64,000 nt of DNA from Rhizobium sullae. GTDB lineage: Bacteria; Pseudomonadota; Alphaproteobacteria; Rhizobiales; Rhizobiaceae. The notes under the pieces are model-generated. The model saw only the letters and a list, made by a program, of their open reading frames with translations, made no database searches and was not told where the DNA came from. The translations under genes and the position numbers were made by a program. Shown piece by piece: positions 26,657 to 34,498 of the stretch (positions are counted from its first letter, which is position 1; each line of letters starts with the position of its first letter). The stretch is taken from NCBI RefSeq assembly GCF_900169785.1, contig NZ_FWER01000022.1, forward strand, positions 1 through 64,000, in the 5' to 3' direction.

Positions 26657-26682
26657 GCAGCATGCCGTTGCCGGCATGCTGC
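26657..26682 (-). other. Intercistronic hairpin between ABC binding protein and permease genes
   Basis: GCAGCATGCCG and CGGCATGCTGC pair perfectly (11 bp) around TTGC, with no T-run. It lies between the binding-protein stop and the first permease start. It probably stabilises the abundant binding-protein message and reduces read-through. Confidence 0.7.
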
Positions 26683-26698
26683 AGACCTTTAAGCGGGC

Positions 26699-28012
26699 TT
26701 AAACACGGTAGTAGCGGTTTGCCCGGCGCTCCGCTTCCTTCATCGCGTCTTCGGGCGTCATCTGGCCCGTTACGGCAACGGCGAACATGTCGACGAGGAC
26801 ATAGTCGGCCATGGTGCCTGCCGAGGCATAGCCCAGCGGACCGGCATAGCCGTTCGGGCGAAGTGTCTCCGATGCACGGGCATAAGGCGCGTGTATCGGA
26901 TCGGACGTCCAGACGGGATTGCTGGCGAAAGCCTTCAGAGGCTGGCAGCAATAGGCACTGGAACCCGTAATCCAGGCGTTCATCTGGTCAGCTTCCATCA
27001 TGAACTTGATGTAGGCCTTGGCAGCTTCTGGATACTGGGTATGGTTGAAGAGAAGCAGCGAGCTCGTCTGGTGCAGCTCGACGCTCTTGCCGACTGGGCC
27101 AATCGGGAAGTTCGTGGTTCTCATATCCGCAGCGATTTCGGCAAGCTTTGGATCTTTCTTCGCCGCATAATAGACCGATACGCCGTTTGCGATCAGCGAA
27201 ACCTGCCCGGCGAGGAATGCGCGGTTGTTGTTGATGTCCTGCCAGCTTTCCGTGCCCGGAATGAAGGTTGCATAGAGTTCCTTGGCATAGTTGATGGCAG
27301 CCAGCGTTTCAGGGCTGTTGATCGTCACCTTGCCGCTTTCGTCCACCATCTTGCCGCCATGGCTCCAAAGCAGCCAATGGGCGTAATTGTTGCCGTCGCC
27401 GACAGCCTTGCCGTGCGGGAAGCCGGCGGGCGTACCCTTGGCCTTCATCGCCTTGCAAAGTTCGAGGAGGCCCGCGGTGTCCTTCGGGAATTCGCTGAAG
27501 CCTGCCGCCTTCACGTGGCTGTCGCGGTACACGACGGCATTGCCGATCGCCGTCAGCGGCATAGCGATGAACTTGTCGCCGCGCGTTGCATAGCCGCGGA
27601 CACCGTCATACCAGCCGCCGTACTTGTTACCGAGATAGTTGGCAAGCTCGGTCAGGTCGACGAGCTTGTCGGGATACTGGTGGGCGTCGTCGAACCAGCA
27701 CATCACCATGTCCGGACCGGAACCGACATTGGCGGCAACGGCAGCCTTCGGGCGGATATCTTCCCAGCTTTCCTTGTCGACGCGAACGTCGACGCCGGTC
27801 GCCTCGGTGAACTTCTTGGTGTTGGCCAGCCAGGCCTCCTCGTCTCCTTTGACGAACGGCGTCCAGCGAAGAAGCCTGAGGGTTGCGCCCTCTTCCGGCT
27901 TGTAGCTCGGCTCCGCCTGGGCGAAGGACGGGCGTATGCCGAGCGGCGCCAGGCCCGCGATACCGGCGGCAGCCGCCGACGCAGCAAGGAAATCACGTCT
28001 TTTGATTGTCAT
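26699..28012 (-). CDS. ABC transporter extracellular solute-binding protein (family 1, Tat signal)
   Basis: A 437-residue sugar-binding protein. The N-terminus MTIKRRDFLAASAAAAGIAGLAPLGIRPSFAQA has the twin-arginine motif RRDFLAA and a cleavage site near residue 32. The mature part follows the maltose-binding pattern (LRLLRWTPFVKGDEEAWLANTKKFTEATGVDVRV; NNNRAFLAGQVSLIANG). GGAGGAGG lies ahead of the ATG at 28012. Tat export suggests folding in the cytoplasm. It is the binding protein of the MalFGK-type importer around it. Confidence 0.92.
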   Translation of the reverse strand: MTIKRRDFLAASAAAAGIAGLAPLGIRPSFAQAEPSYKPEEGATLRLLRWTPFVKGDEEAWLANTKKFTEATGVDVRVDKESWEDIRPKAAVAANVGSGPDMVMCWFDDAHQYPDKLVDLTELANYLGNKYGGWYDGVRGYATRGDKFIAMPLTAIGNAVVYRDSHVKAAGFSEFPKDTAGLLELCKAMKAKGTPAGFPHGKAVGDGNNYAHWLLWSHGGKMVDESGKVTINSPETLAAINYAKELYATFIPGTESWQDINNNRAFLAGQVSLIANGVSVYYAAKKDPKLAEIAADMRTTNFPIGPVGKSVELHQTSSLLLFNHTQYPEAAKAYIKFMMEADQMNAWITGSSAYCCQPLKAFASNPVWTSDPIHAPYARASETLRPNGYAGPLGYASAGTMADYVLVDMFAVAVTGQMTPEDAMKEAERRANRYYRV

Positions 28013-28143
28013 AATACCTCCTCCTATAAAAGCGGGAGCGAATTCTCCGGCGTTCACTTTCCCGCTTCGTGAACGGCGGTCATCGCATCGGCGGATGGGC
28101 AGGAAAAGACTCCTCTTCTTCCCATGCCTCCGCTGAAGCGTTA

Positions 28144-29211
28144 TCAGGCACTCAATCTCTGGCCGCTTTCGGCATCAAAGAGATGCACATGTGGCGCGTC
28201 GATCGAGACGCGCAAGATATCGCCGGGCCGCGCATTGACGCGTTCGCGGAAGATGCAGGTGACATCGCTGCCCGCGAGCTTGGCGATCAGCTGTGTCTCG
28301 TAGCCCATCGGCTCAATCACGACGATCTCCACCGGCAGGCCATTGGCGTCGAGCGTGATATATTCCGGGCGTAAGCCATAGATCAGATCGCGTCCCTTTG
28401 CGCCGGCGGGTGGATTTGCAACCGGCAGGACGGTTCCGTCCGATGCGATGAACTGATTGCCGTTGTCCGGATTGAGACGGCCCTTGATCATGTTCATCGC
28501 CGGTGAGCCGATGAAGCCCGCGACGAAAAGGTTGGCTGGTCTGTCGTAGAGATCGAGCGGTGCGCCCACCTGTTCCACGACGCCATCATGCATGACGACG
28601 ATCTTGTCGGCCATCGTCATGGCCTCGATCTGATCGTGGGTGACATAGACCGTCGTGGTGCTGAGGCGCTGATGAAGCTCCTTGATCTCGGCGCGCATGG
28701 CGACGCGGAGCTTGGCGTCGAGATTGGAGAGCGGTTCGTCGAAAAGGAAGACCTGCGGATCGCGCACGATCGCCCGACCCATGGCAACGCGCTGCCGCTG
28801 GCCGCCGGAAAGCTGGCGCGGATAGCGGTCGAGAAGTTTGGTGAGGCCGAGGATGCCAGCGGCCTTGTTGACACGCTGATCCATGTCCGCCTTCGGCGCC
28901 CGTTTGAGCATCAGCGAGAAGGCCATGTTCTGCGCCACCGTCATGTGCGGATAAAGTGCGTAGTTCTGAAAGACCATGGCGATGTCGCGTTCGCCCGGCG
29001 CCAGCCCATTGACGACGCGGCTGCCGATGCGGATTTCACCGGCGGAAATATTTTCAAGCCCGGCAAGCATTCGCAAAAGTGTGGATTTTCCACATCCGGA
29101 CGGTCCGACCAGGATCACGAACTCCCCGTCCGCGACCTCGATGTTCACACCCTTGATGACCGGGAACGCCCCGAATGATTTCCTGACATCGACGAACTCG
29201 ACACTTGCCAT
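28144..29211 (-). CDS. Sugar ABC transporter ATPase (UgpC/MsmK/MalK type)
   Basis: A 355-residue ATPase. Walker A is GPSGCGKST, the Q-loop is MVFQNYALYPHMTV, the signature is LSGGQRQRVAMGRAI, Walker B is VFLFDEPLSNLDAKL and the switch is VYVTHDQIEA. A C-terminal TOBE/OB regulatory domain follows (about 235-355). GGGAGGAAC precedes the ATG. It drives the two permeases downstream; the 131-base gap to the binding-protein gene may hold a second promoter. Confidence 0.94.
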   Translation of the reverse strand: MASVEFVDVRKSFGAFPVIKGVNIEVADGEFVILVGPSGCGKSTLLRMLAGLENISAGEIRIGSRVVNGLAPGERDIAMVFQNYALYPHMTVAQNMAFSLMLKRAPKADMDQRVNKAAGILGLTKLLDRYPRQLSGGQRQRVAMGRAIVRDPQVFLFDEPLSNLDAKLRVAMRAEIKELHQRLSTTTVYVTHDQIEAMTMADKIVVMHDGVVEQVGAPLDLYDRPANLFVAGFIGSPAMNMIKGRLNPDNGNQFIASDGTVLPVANPPAGAKGRDLIYGLRPEYITLDANGLPVEIVVIEPMGYETQLIAKLAGSDVTCIFRERVNARPGDILRVSIDAPHVHLFDAESGQRLSA

Positions 29212-29318
29212 AAAAGTTCCTCCCAGAACTTGTCTTCGCTTTTGGCCTCCATCTGCCGGTCATCCCTCCTCCAGGATATTCACCGCCAGGACTTAAGGCC
29301 AATTGAACTTCGATATGC

Positions 29319-30095
29319 TTATCCCCTGCCCACGAGCGGCATCTTTGTCGCCATCACCGTCATGGTCAGCACGTTTGCCTCCAACGGCAGGCTTGCCATG
29401 TAGACGACTGCGCGGGCGATATGCTCAGACGGGATCGTCGGCTCGCTGGCGGTCTCGCCATTTGCCTGCAGCACTCCCGAGCTCATCTTCGACGTCATGT
29501 CCGTTGCAGCATTGCCGATATCGATTTGGCCACAGGCGATATCATATGGCCGCCCATCGAGCGCCGTCGATTTCGTCAGGCCGGTGATCGCATGCTTGGT
29601 CGCCGTATAAGGGGCGGAATTCGGCCTCGGCGTCGTGGCGGAAATCGACCCATTGTTAATGATGCGGCCGCCGCGTGGCTCCTGCGACTTCATCAGCTTG
29701 AAAGCCTGCTGCGTGCAAAGAAAGGCGCCGGTCAGATTGGCCGCAACCACCCCGCTCCACTGATCGAACGTAACCTCTTCCAACGGGATCGCCGGAATGT
29801 TGCTGCCGGCATTGTTGACGAGAAGGTCGATCCTGCCGAACTCGGCTTTGATGTTGCCGAAAAGATCTGCGACCTGTTCGGCGACACCGATATCGCAGAT
29901 CATCGCTCGGAGCGTGCCGCCGGTTTCGGCAGCGATCTCAGTGGCGGCTTTTTCGAGAACATCGCTCCGGCGGCCCGTGATGACGACGATATAGCCTTCA
30001 GCACCCAGTGCCTTGGCGATGCTGCGACCGATGCCGGTGCCTCCGCCGGTAACGAGCGCGACCTTACCTTTCTGCAGGGTTGCGGATTGCGGCAT
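29319..30095 (-). CDS. SDR family oxidoreductase, downstream of denD
   Basis: A 258-residue SDR (KVALVTGGGTGIGRSIAKALGAEGY, VVITGRRSDVLEKAA, VNNAGSN, GSISATTPRPNSAPYTATKHAITGLTKS). The GRR after the second strand points to NADP preference. The start at 30095 lies one base after the denD stop and has GGGGGAAC ahead of it, so the two are cotranscribed. The substrate is unknown; a sugar acid or sugar alcohol is likely from context. Confidence 0.85.
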   Translation of the reverse strand: MPQSATLQKGKVALVTGGGTGIGRSIAKALGAEGYIVVITGRRSDVLEKAATEIAAETGGTLRAMICDIGVAEQVADLFGNIKAEFGRIDLLVNNAGSNIPAIPLEEVTFDQWSGVVAANLTGAFLCTQQAFKLMKSQEPRGGRIINNGSISATTPRPNSAPYTATKHAITGLTKSTALDGRPYDIACGQIDIGNAATDMTSKMSSGVLQANGETASEPTIPSEHIARAVVYMASLPLEANVLTMTVMATKMPLVGRG

Positions 30096-30096
30096 C

Positions 30097-31080
30097 TCAG
30101 ATGTTCCCCCCGAGTTCATCCTCAATGTGGATCTTGATGATCTCGTCGAAATTGGTTTCGGCCCTGAAGCCGAGTGCGGTCGCACGCTGCGCATCGAAAT
30201 CCGTCGCCCAGCCGGAAACAATTGCACGAATGACCGGGTCGGCTTCGCGGCGGATGAGCTTGACTGCCTTGTCGCCGGCAACGCGGCGCAGCGCCTCGAT
30301 CTCTTCGCCGACAAGCGCGGAAAGGCCGGGCATGGTCAGATTCCGGCGTGGGCCGATTTTGCTGGTGTCGATACGCGCGGCATGGACGAAGAAGCCGACC
30401 GCCGAACGGGGGCTCGCAAACCAGTGGCGGACGTTCTCTTCAACCGGGAGCACGGCCTCCTGACCGGCAAGCGGTTCGCGCAGGATGTTGGAGAAAAAGC
30501 CGGAGGCGGCCTTGTTGGGCTTGCCGGGGCGAATGCAGATGGTCGGCAGGCGGATGCCGATGCCGTCGAAGATCCCACGCCGTGAATAGTCGGCCAAGAG
30601 GAGCTCGCAGATGGCCTTCTGCGTCCCGTAGCTCGTCAGCGGCGTCGTGAAGAAATCATCTGCGATCTTTTCCGGGAAAGGTTGCCCGAAGACGGCGATG
30701 GATGACGCAAAAATCAAGCGTGGCGTATAAGGTGCTTTCTGGCCCTCGTGCCGGATCGCCTCGAATAGCGAACGCGTGCCGTCGAGGTTGATACGATAGC
30801 CCTTTTCGAAATCCGCCTCGGCCTCGCCGGACACGATCGCCGCGAGATGGAAGATCAGATCCGGCCGCATCGCCGCAAGCCTGGCTGCGGCGCCGGTTTC
30901 CGATAGATCAAGCGCCAGCGCGTTGGAAACGGAGGCAAGTGCGGCAGGCAGCGGCGGAGCAATGACGTCGACGAGCGTCAGCCGGTCGATGCCGCGGCCC
31001 AACGCTTCGGCGTCGGAGCCGAGCTTTTCCACCAGTTTGCGGCCGATCATGCCAGCTGCGCCGATAACCATCACATGCAT
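30097..31080 (-). CDS. denD: D-erythronate dehydrogenase
   Basis: A 327-residue extended-SDR (NAD-dependent epimerase fold) protein. It opens with VMVIGAAGMIGRKLVEKL and has FHLAAIVSGEAEADFEKGYRINLDGTR, SSIAVFG, the catalytic pair in TSYGTQKAICELLL and the diagnostic RLPTICIRPGKPNKAASGFFSNILREPL. DenD oxidises D-erythronate at C2 to the 2-oxo acid that OtnI, OtnK and OtnC convert to DHAP; those genes lie at 18994-22801. The ATG at 31080 is preceded by GAGGAG; a TTG at 31089 is open but too close to that site. A GntR regulator is upstream in the same direction. Confidence 0.9.
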   Translation of the reverse strand: MHVMVIGAAGMIGRKLVEKLGSDAEALGRGIDRLTLVDVIAPPLPAALASVSNALALDLSETGAAARLAAMRPDLIFHLAAIVSGEAEADFEKGYRINLDGTRSLFEAIRHEGQKAPYTPRLIFASSIAVFGQPFPEKIADDFFTTPLTSYGTQKAICELLLADYSRRGIFDGIGIRLPTICIRPGKPNKAASGFFSNILREPLAGQEAVLPVEENVRHWFASPRSAVGFFVHAARIDTSKIGPRRNLTMPGLSALVGEEIEALRRVAGDKAVKLIRREADPVIRAIVSGWATDFDAQRATALGFRAETNFDEIIKIHIEDELGGNI

Positions 31081-31109
31081 CTCAGGCAAATCTCCTCATA
31101 CTATCCGGC

Positions 31110-31862
31110 TCAAGCCGGACTGCCGGCGGTCAACAGGACCCTTGTCGTTTCGTAAATACGCGTCAGGTGATGCTGGAACGCCGCCACGACGGCCTCCCGG
31201 TCATGCCGCGCGAGAGCCTCGGCGATCGCAACATGATCGTTGTAGCTGGCCTCGATGGCTCCCGGCTGGGACATGGCGTTGCGCCGGTAGTTCATCATGT
31301 AAGTGTACAGATCGGTGACGAAGTCGGCGAGCAGCGGGTTGCCGCAGGCGCGATAGATCGCAACGTGGAATTCGCGGTCGCAGATGAGAAAGCGCATCGC
31401 ATCGTCCCCGCCCAGACGCTGCGCTTCCAAAAGGCTCTGCAGCTTGTTCAGCGTTTCGCCGTCTATCCTTTCGGCGGCGTCGCCGACGATCTTGAGCTCG
31501 ATATGCAGCCGCGCGGCATGAACCGATTCCAGATCGTAACTGTCGATGGCGTTAGGGGATGCGATCGTGACGGTGATGTGGCTGAGGTCAACCTTGCCGA
31601 CACGGCTGCGGCTGCCATGCGACACCTCGATAATGCCTTGCGCAGCAAGCATCTGGATTGCGCCGCGCACGGTTTCCCGGCTGACATGAAGAACATTGGC
31701 AAGCTCACGCTCGCCCGGCAGTTCGTCGCCCGGCCGCAGCATGTTTGTGGCAATCAGGACCATCAGCTTTTCAGCAATGACGTCTCGTGCGGTCTGGCGG
31801 GCGAGGCTTCGCCCGACATTCGGCACCTGCGTCAAGATCGGGCTCTCGTCCATGATCCGCAT
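31110..31862 (-). CDS. FadR-subfamily GntR transcriptional regulator (FCD domain)
   Basis: A 250-residue regulator. The winged helix covers about 20-88 (RQTARDVIAEKLMVLIATNMLRPGDELPGERELANVLHVSRETVRGAIQMLAAQGIIEV), followed by a helical FCD effector domain with metal-ligand candidates (DREFHVAIYRACGN, NDHVAIAEALARHD). It heads the leftward denD-SDR-ABC operon, 29 bases before denD. A 31-bp dyad lies 5 bases ahead of its start codon. The start may instead be the internal ATG at 31853. Effectors of this subfamily are often sugar acids. Confidence 0.9.
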   Translation of the reverse strand: MRIMDESPILTQVPNVGRSLARQTARDVIAEKLMVLIATNMLRPGDELPGERELANVLHVSRETVRGAIQMLAAQGIIEVSHGSRSRVGKVDLSHITVTIASPNAIDSYDLESVHAARLHIELKIVGDAAERIDGETLNKLQSLLEAQRLGGDDAMRFLICDREFHVAIYRACGNPLLADFVTDLYTYMMNYRRNAMSQPGAIEASYNDHVAIAEALARHDREAVVAAFQHHLTRIYETTRVLLTAGSPA

Positions 31863-31867
31863 CACTC

Positions 31868-31898
31868 ACTGATATACTGGTTGGTCCAGCAGATCAGT
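31868..31898. promoter_or_regulatory. 31-bp nested dyad, candidate GntR operator
   Basis: Two perfect nested pairs share one centre: outer arms ACTGAT (31868-31873) and ATCAGT (31893-31898), inner arms CTGG (31877-31880) and CCAG (31886-31889). Spacing is symmetric at 3, 5 and 3 bases. The position directly before the GntR gene fits autoregulation of the whole denD operon. Confidence 0.65.
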
Positions 31899-32007
31899 TG
31901 AGTAAAGGTTACGGTGCGACAGCCGTCAAGGGACATTCGTCGCCGCACCGCAGCATAGATTGTTCGCAAAGATGCGCATTGGCGCCGATGGTCACCTTCT
32001 GAGATTG

Positions 32008-32031
32008 CACGTGGCGCCGCGGCGCCACGTG
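32008..32031 (-). other. Perfect 24-bp palindrome downstream of the CBS gene
   Basis: CACGTGGCGCCG is followed directly by its exact reverse complement, with no spacer. It lies 28 bases after the stop of the CBS-domain gene and 146 bases before the GntR start. As RNA it would form a very stable stem, but no T-run follows, so it may be a 3' stabiliser, a recoded terminator or a protein-binding site. Confidence 0.6.
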
Positions 32032-32059
32032 GTGGGCACTTCACGTCGCGGGGCAGCCA

Positions 32060-32503
32060 CTAGTGAAGGCCGCCCGACTGCGAATGCTGACCTCCGTGCC
32101 GCGATATGCCGGCAAGAGTTGCGCCTGCCGACCCTTTTTCGACGATTGTTGCCAGATCGCCAAGGGACAGTATGCCGACCAGCTGCTTGTTCCGGTTGAC
32201 CACTGGAATCCGCCTGATCTGCTGATCGGCAAGATTCTTGCAGACCTCTTCCGTGTCTTGATCATCAAAGCAGTACCTGACCTCGGACGTCATGATATCG
32301 CCGACTTTCGCCTCGGGGCCCTGGCCCTGAGCAATAGCACGCACCGCGATGTCGCGATCCGTCAGCATGCCAACGAGCCGGTCATTGTCCTGGACCGGCA
32401 CGACGCCAGCATCGAGTTCGGCCATGATCTTCGCCGCTTCCTGTATCGTGTGGTCCGGCCTGACGAGCCGGACGTCACGCGTCATCACTTCGCTCACTTT
32501 CAT
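32060..32503 (-). CDS. CBS-domain pair protein
   Basis: A 147-residue protein made of two CBS motifs: MKVSEVMTRDVRLVRPDHTIQEAAKIMAELDAGVVPVQDNDRLVGMLTDRDI (about 1-52) and VGDIMTSEVRYCFDDQDTEEVCKNLADQQIRRIPVVNRNKQLVGILSLGDLA (about 67-118). Such small proteins bind adenine nucleotides and sense energy or stress. The C-terminal tail is rich in His, Gly and Ser (GGQHSQSGGLH). GGAGGAAAAAG precedes the ATG. It is divergent from a DUF2267 gene; the 251-base gap between must hold both promoters. Confidence 0.92.
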   Translation of the reverse strand: MKVSEVMTRDVRLVRPDHTIQEAAKIMAELDAGVVPVQDNDRLVGMLTDRDIAVRAIAQGQGPEAKVGDIMTSEVRYCFDDQDTEEVCKNLADQQIRRIPVVNRNKQLVGILSLGDLATIVEKGSAGATLAGISRHGGQHSQSGGLH

Positions 32504-32754
32504 GGTCTTTTTCCTCCGCCTTGCATGGATTTTCCACAGGGGCCGAACGTATTGGACCCCCTAATGTTCCAAGCCGATTCGGCCGAGGTCGCGGCAGTTG
32601 TTTTTGCGGCTCGGGCCAGCCAAAAATGCGCCGATAATCCCGCCTGCTGAAGTTTTCTTTGCAGGGCAGCGAAACAATTACGGCCGATTGCGGTTGTGCT
32701 TATAGAGAAGGACTTTCGGGGTTTGACCGGCCCCTTGCAAAGGAGGGTGTGAAG

Positions 32755-33195
32755 ATGAGCACATCCGGTCTCGATGTCTTCGACAAGACACTGCAAACCA
32801 CCAATACCTGGCTGAACGAAATCATGGCCGATCATGGTCCCGACAGGCACGTCGCATGGCATATACTAGGCGCCGTCCTGAAGGCTTTGCGCGACAGGCT
32901 TTCGCCGGACCTTGCCGCCCATCTCGGTGCGGAACTGCCACTCATTGTGCGCGGCATTTACTACGACCAATACCGCCCTTCGAAGACGCCGGACAAAACG
33001 CGTTCACGTGATGAATTCCTCGAGCATATCGCGGAAGGGCTGAAATCCATTCGCCCGGTCGATCCCGCCGCTGCAGCAAAATCCGTATTCCAGGTTCTTG
33101 CCCGCCATATCGATCTCGGCCAATCGGCCAAGGTGCGCGATGCGCTGCCGAAGGAGATCCAGGCTCTGTGGCCCGAGAGCGTCGGCGTGAAATAG
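32755..33195 (+). CDS. DUF2267 domain protein
   Basis: A 146-residue soluble protein of the DUF2267 family (LDVFDKTLQTTNTWLNEIMADHGPDRHVAWHILGAVLKALRDRLSPDLAAHLGAELPLIVRGIYYDQYRP). The typical repeat of two helical halves continues with RDEFLEHIAEGLKSIRPVDPAAAAKSVFQVLARHI. AGGAGGG is placed before the ATG at 32755. The function is unknown; homologues often sit near stress genes and CBS proteins, as here. Confidence 0.9.
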   Translation: MSTSGLDVFDKTLQTTNTWLNEIMADHGPDRHVAWHILGAVLKALRDRLSPDLAAHLGAELPLIVRGIYYDQYRPSKTPDKTRSRDEFLEHIAEGLKSIRPVDPAAAAKSVFQVLARHIDLGQSAKVRDALPKEIQALWPESVGVK

Positions 33196-33283
33196 CAGTG
33201 GTAGACGTGCGATCCGTCTCGGCGCGGCAGGCGCAATGCGCGGCCCGATCGCAGCATTTCGGATCACATGAAATCGAACCAGC

Positions 33284-33745
33284 CTAGGACTGATAGGTTC
33301 CGGTAATGGTCGCTTCCGCGAGCACGTGTTTCCTTGCTTCGTTCCACATCGACGCGATACCGGCGTCGCCGGGAATCGAAAGGCTCGGGACATCCAGAGC
33401 GGCAAGGCGAAAGATATAGTGATGCGGGCGGTCACCCCGCGGCGGCTGCGGACCGTCATAGCGCGCATTGCCGAAATCATTCTTGTAAAAGCGTGCCGTG
33501 TTTTCCGGTGCGGTATCGGCGCTTTCGGCCAGAGCATCCCAATCGGAGGGGATATTGGCAATGCCGCAATGGCGGAAGGTACCGCGCGGCGCATCCGGGT
33601 CTTCGACGACCAAGACGAAGCTCCTCGTTCCCTCCGGAGCGCCGCTCCACTTAAGAGGCGGAAACAGATTTTCGCCGGAGCGCGCATATTTCTGCGGAAT
33701 GGGTTTGTCCTGGGTGAATGCCGGGCTCATCAGGGTCAGTGCCAT
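33284..33745 (-). CDS. YbhB/YbcL (Raf kinase inhibitor-like, PEBP) family protein
   Basis: A 153-residue phosphatidylethanolamine-binding-protein-fold protein with the bacterial YbhB pattern: MALTLMSPAFTQDKPIPQKYARSGENLFPPLKWSGAPEGTRSFVLVVEDPDAPRGTFRHCGIANIP, then YDGPQPPRGDRPHHYIFRLAALD. The DPDAP and PPxGxxPHHY ligand-pocket motifs are intact. There is no signal peptide. GAGGAGGAAGCT precedes the ATG. It is an isolated gene and the physiological ligand is unknown. Confidence 0.92.
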   Translation of the reverse strand: MALTLMSPAFTQDKPIPQKYARSGENLFPPLKWSGAPEGTRSFVLVVEDPDAPRGTFRHCGIANIPSDWDALAESADTAPENTARFYKNDFGNARYDGPQPPRGDRPHHYIFRLAALDVPSLSIPGDAGIASMWNEARKHVLAEATITGTYQS

Positions 33746-33930
33746 AGCTTCCTCCTCTTTTATCCTGCTGGCTCGCGCGGCCTCGCTTTTGCGTTGAAGC
33801 TAGATCAACCTGACGGCAGCGATATTGTTCCCGAGTTAATGGCGTTTCGAAACACTCAGACGATAGAGCACGTGCTCGGTGGCATAACGCGTCATCGGCG
33901 GCGCCCTAGAGCGCCGGATGTGGGGCAACC

Positions 33931-34314
33931 GTGCAACAGCTGAACGTCTTGAATGGAGAGCCGACCTCGTGGAGCTCGACAACTCTATGTCCATTCCTTT
34001 CCAGGCGGAGAATAGAAGCGCGAACGCGCTTTGGCACGGGAAAACAGTATCCTATAGCGCCCCAATCCATCTGTTTCAGCGAGATTGCGCTTCCTTGCTC
34101 GCCTAGCCAACAAGCGCGGAGCTACGGAATTGGGTTTCGGAAGGAGTTCGTTGTCTCCTGCAATGGTGGCCCAACCATCTATGCATACAAAGACACGCCG
34201 CACGCAAAGGCGCTTCGGGACCTGGTTTCCCAGGCGAGGCACAACGAAGATGACCCGATCTGGAAAGTCGCTCCCTCTTTGTGGATCAGCCGGTGGAACG
34301 TGCCGGGCCTGTGA
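33931..34314 (+). pseudogene. Remnant of an AbiGi-type abortive-infection antitoxin-like gene
   Basis: The frame contains PQSICFSEIALPCSPSQQARSYGIGFRKEFVVSCNGGPTIYAYKDT, which resembles the family core PxxCFxDIPL...YGxxGIGxxKEW...GxxPVxYV of AbiGi-like proteins. It then runs as HAKALRDLVSQARHNEDDPIWKVAPSLWISRW and stops early. No matching N-terminus or C-terminus is found in any frame within 33746-34498, a 753-base stretch with no intact gene. It is therefore read as a truncated relic. The family call is from memory of the motif and remains tentative. Local base composition is more AT-rich than in the flanking operons. Confidence 0.4.
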
Positions 34315-34498
34315 CCGGGTGGGCTGGATTGACCGCCACGAGGTCCGTCGCAAATGGGGGAATGCGGTTTTCGGCTCGCTGCAGCCTCGTCATCGATGCG
34401 ACATTGCATCAACCTAGAATGCGCCGGGCGGTTTTCGCTATCGATTGGCGCGGCGAATCATCTCCTTGTAGGAATGTCAAAAACGTTCGGCACAATCA

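Noticed and set aside
26891..28072. 393-codon open frame on the + strand
   Set aside because: It is antisense to the Tat-exported binding protein, which has clear family sequence, and shows no recognisable domain.
33985..34353. 122-codon frame on the - strand across the Abi-like relic
   Set aside because: It shows no family resemblance and no ribosome-binding site; the + frame carries the recognisable motif.
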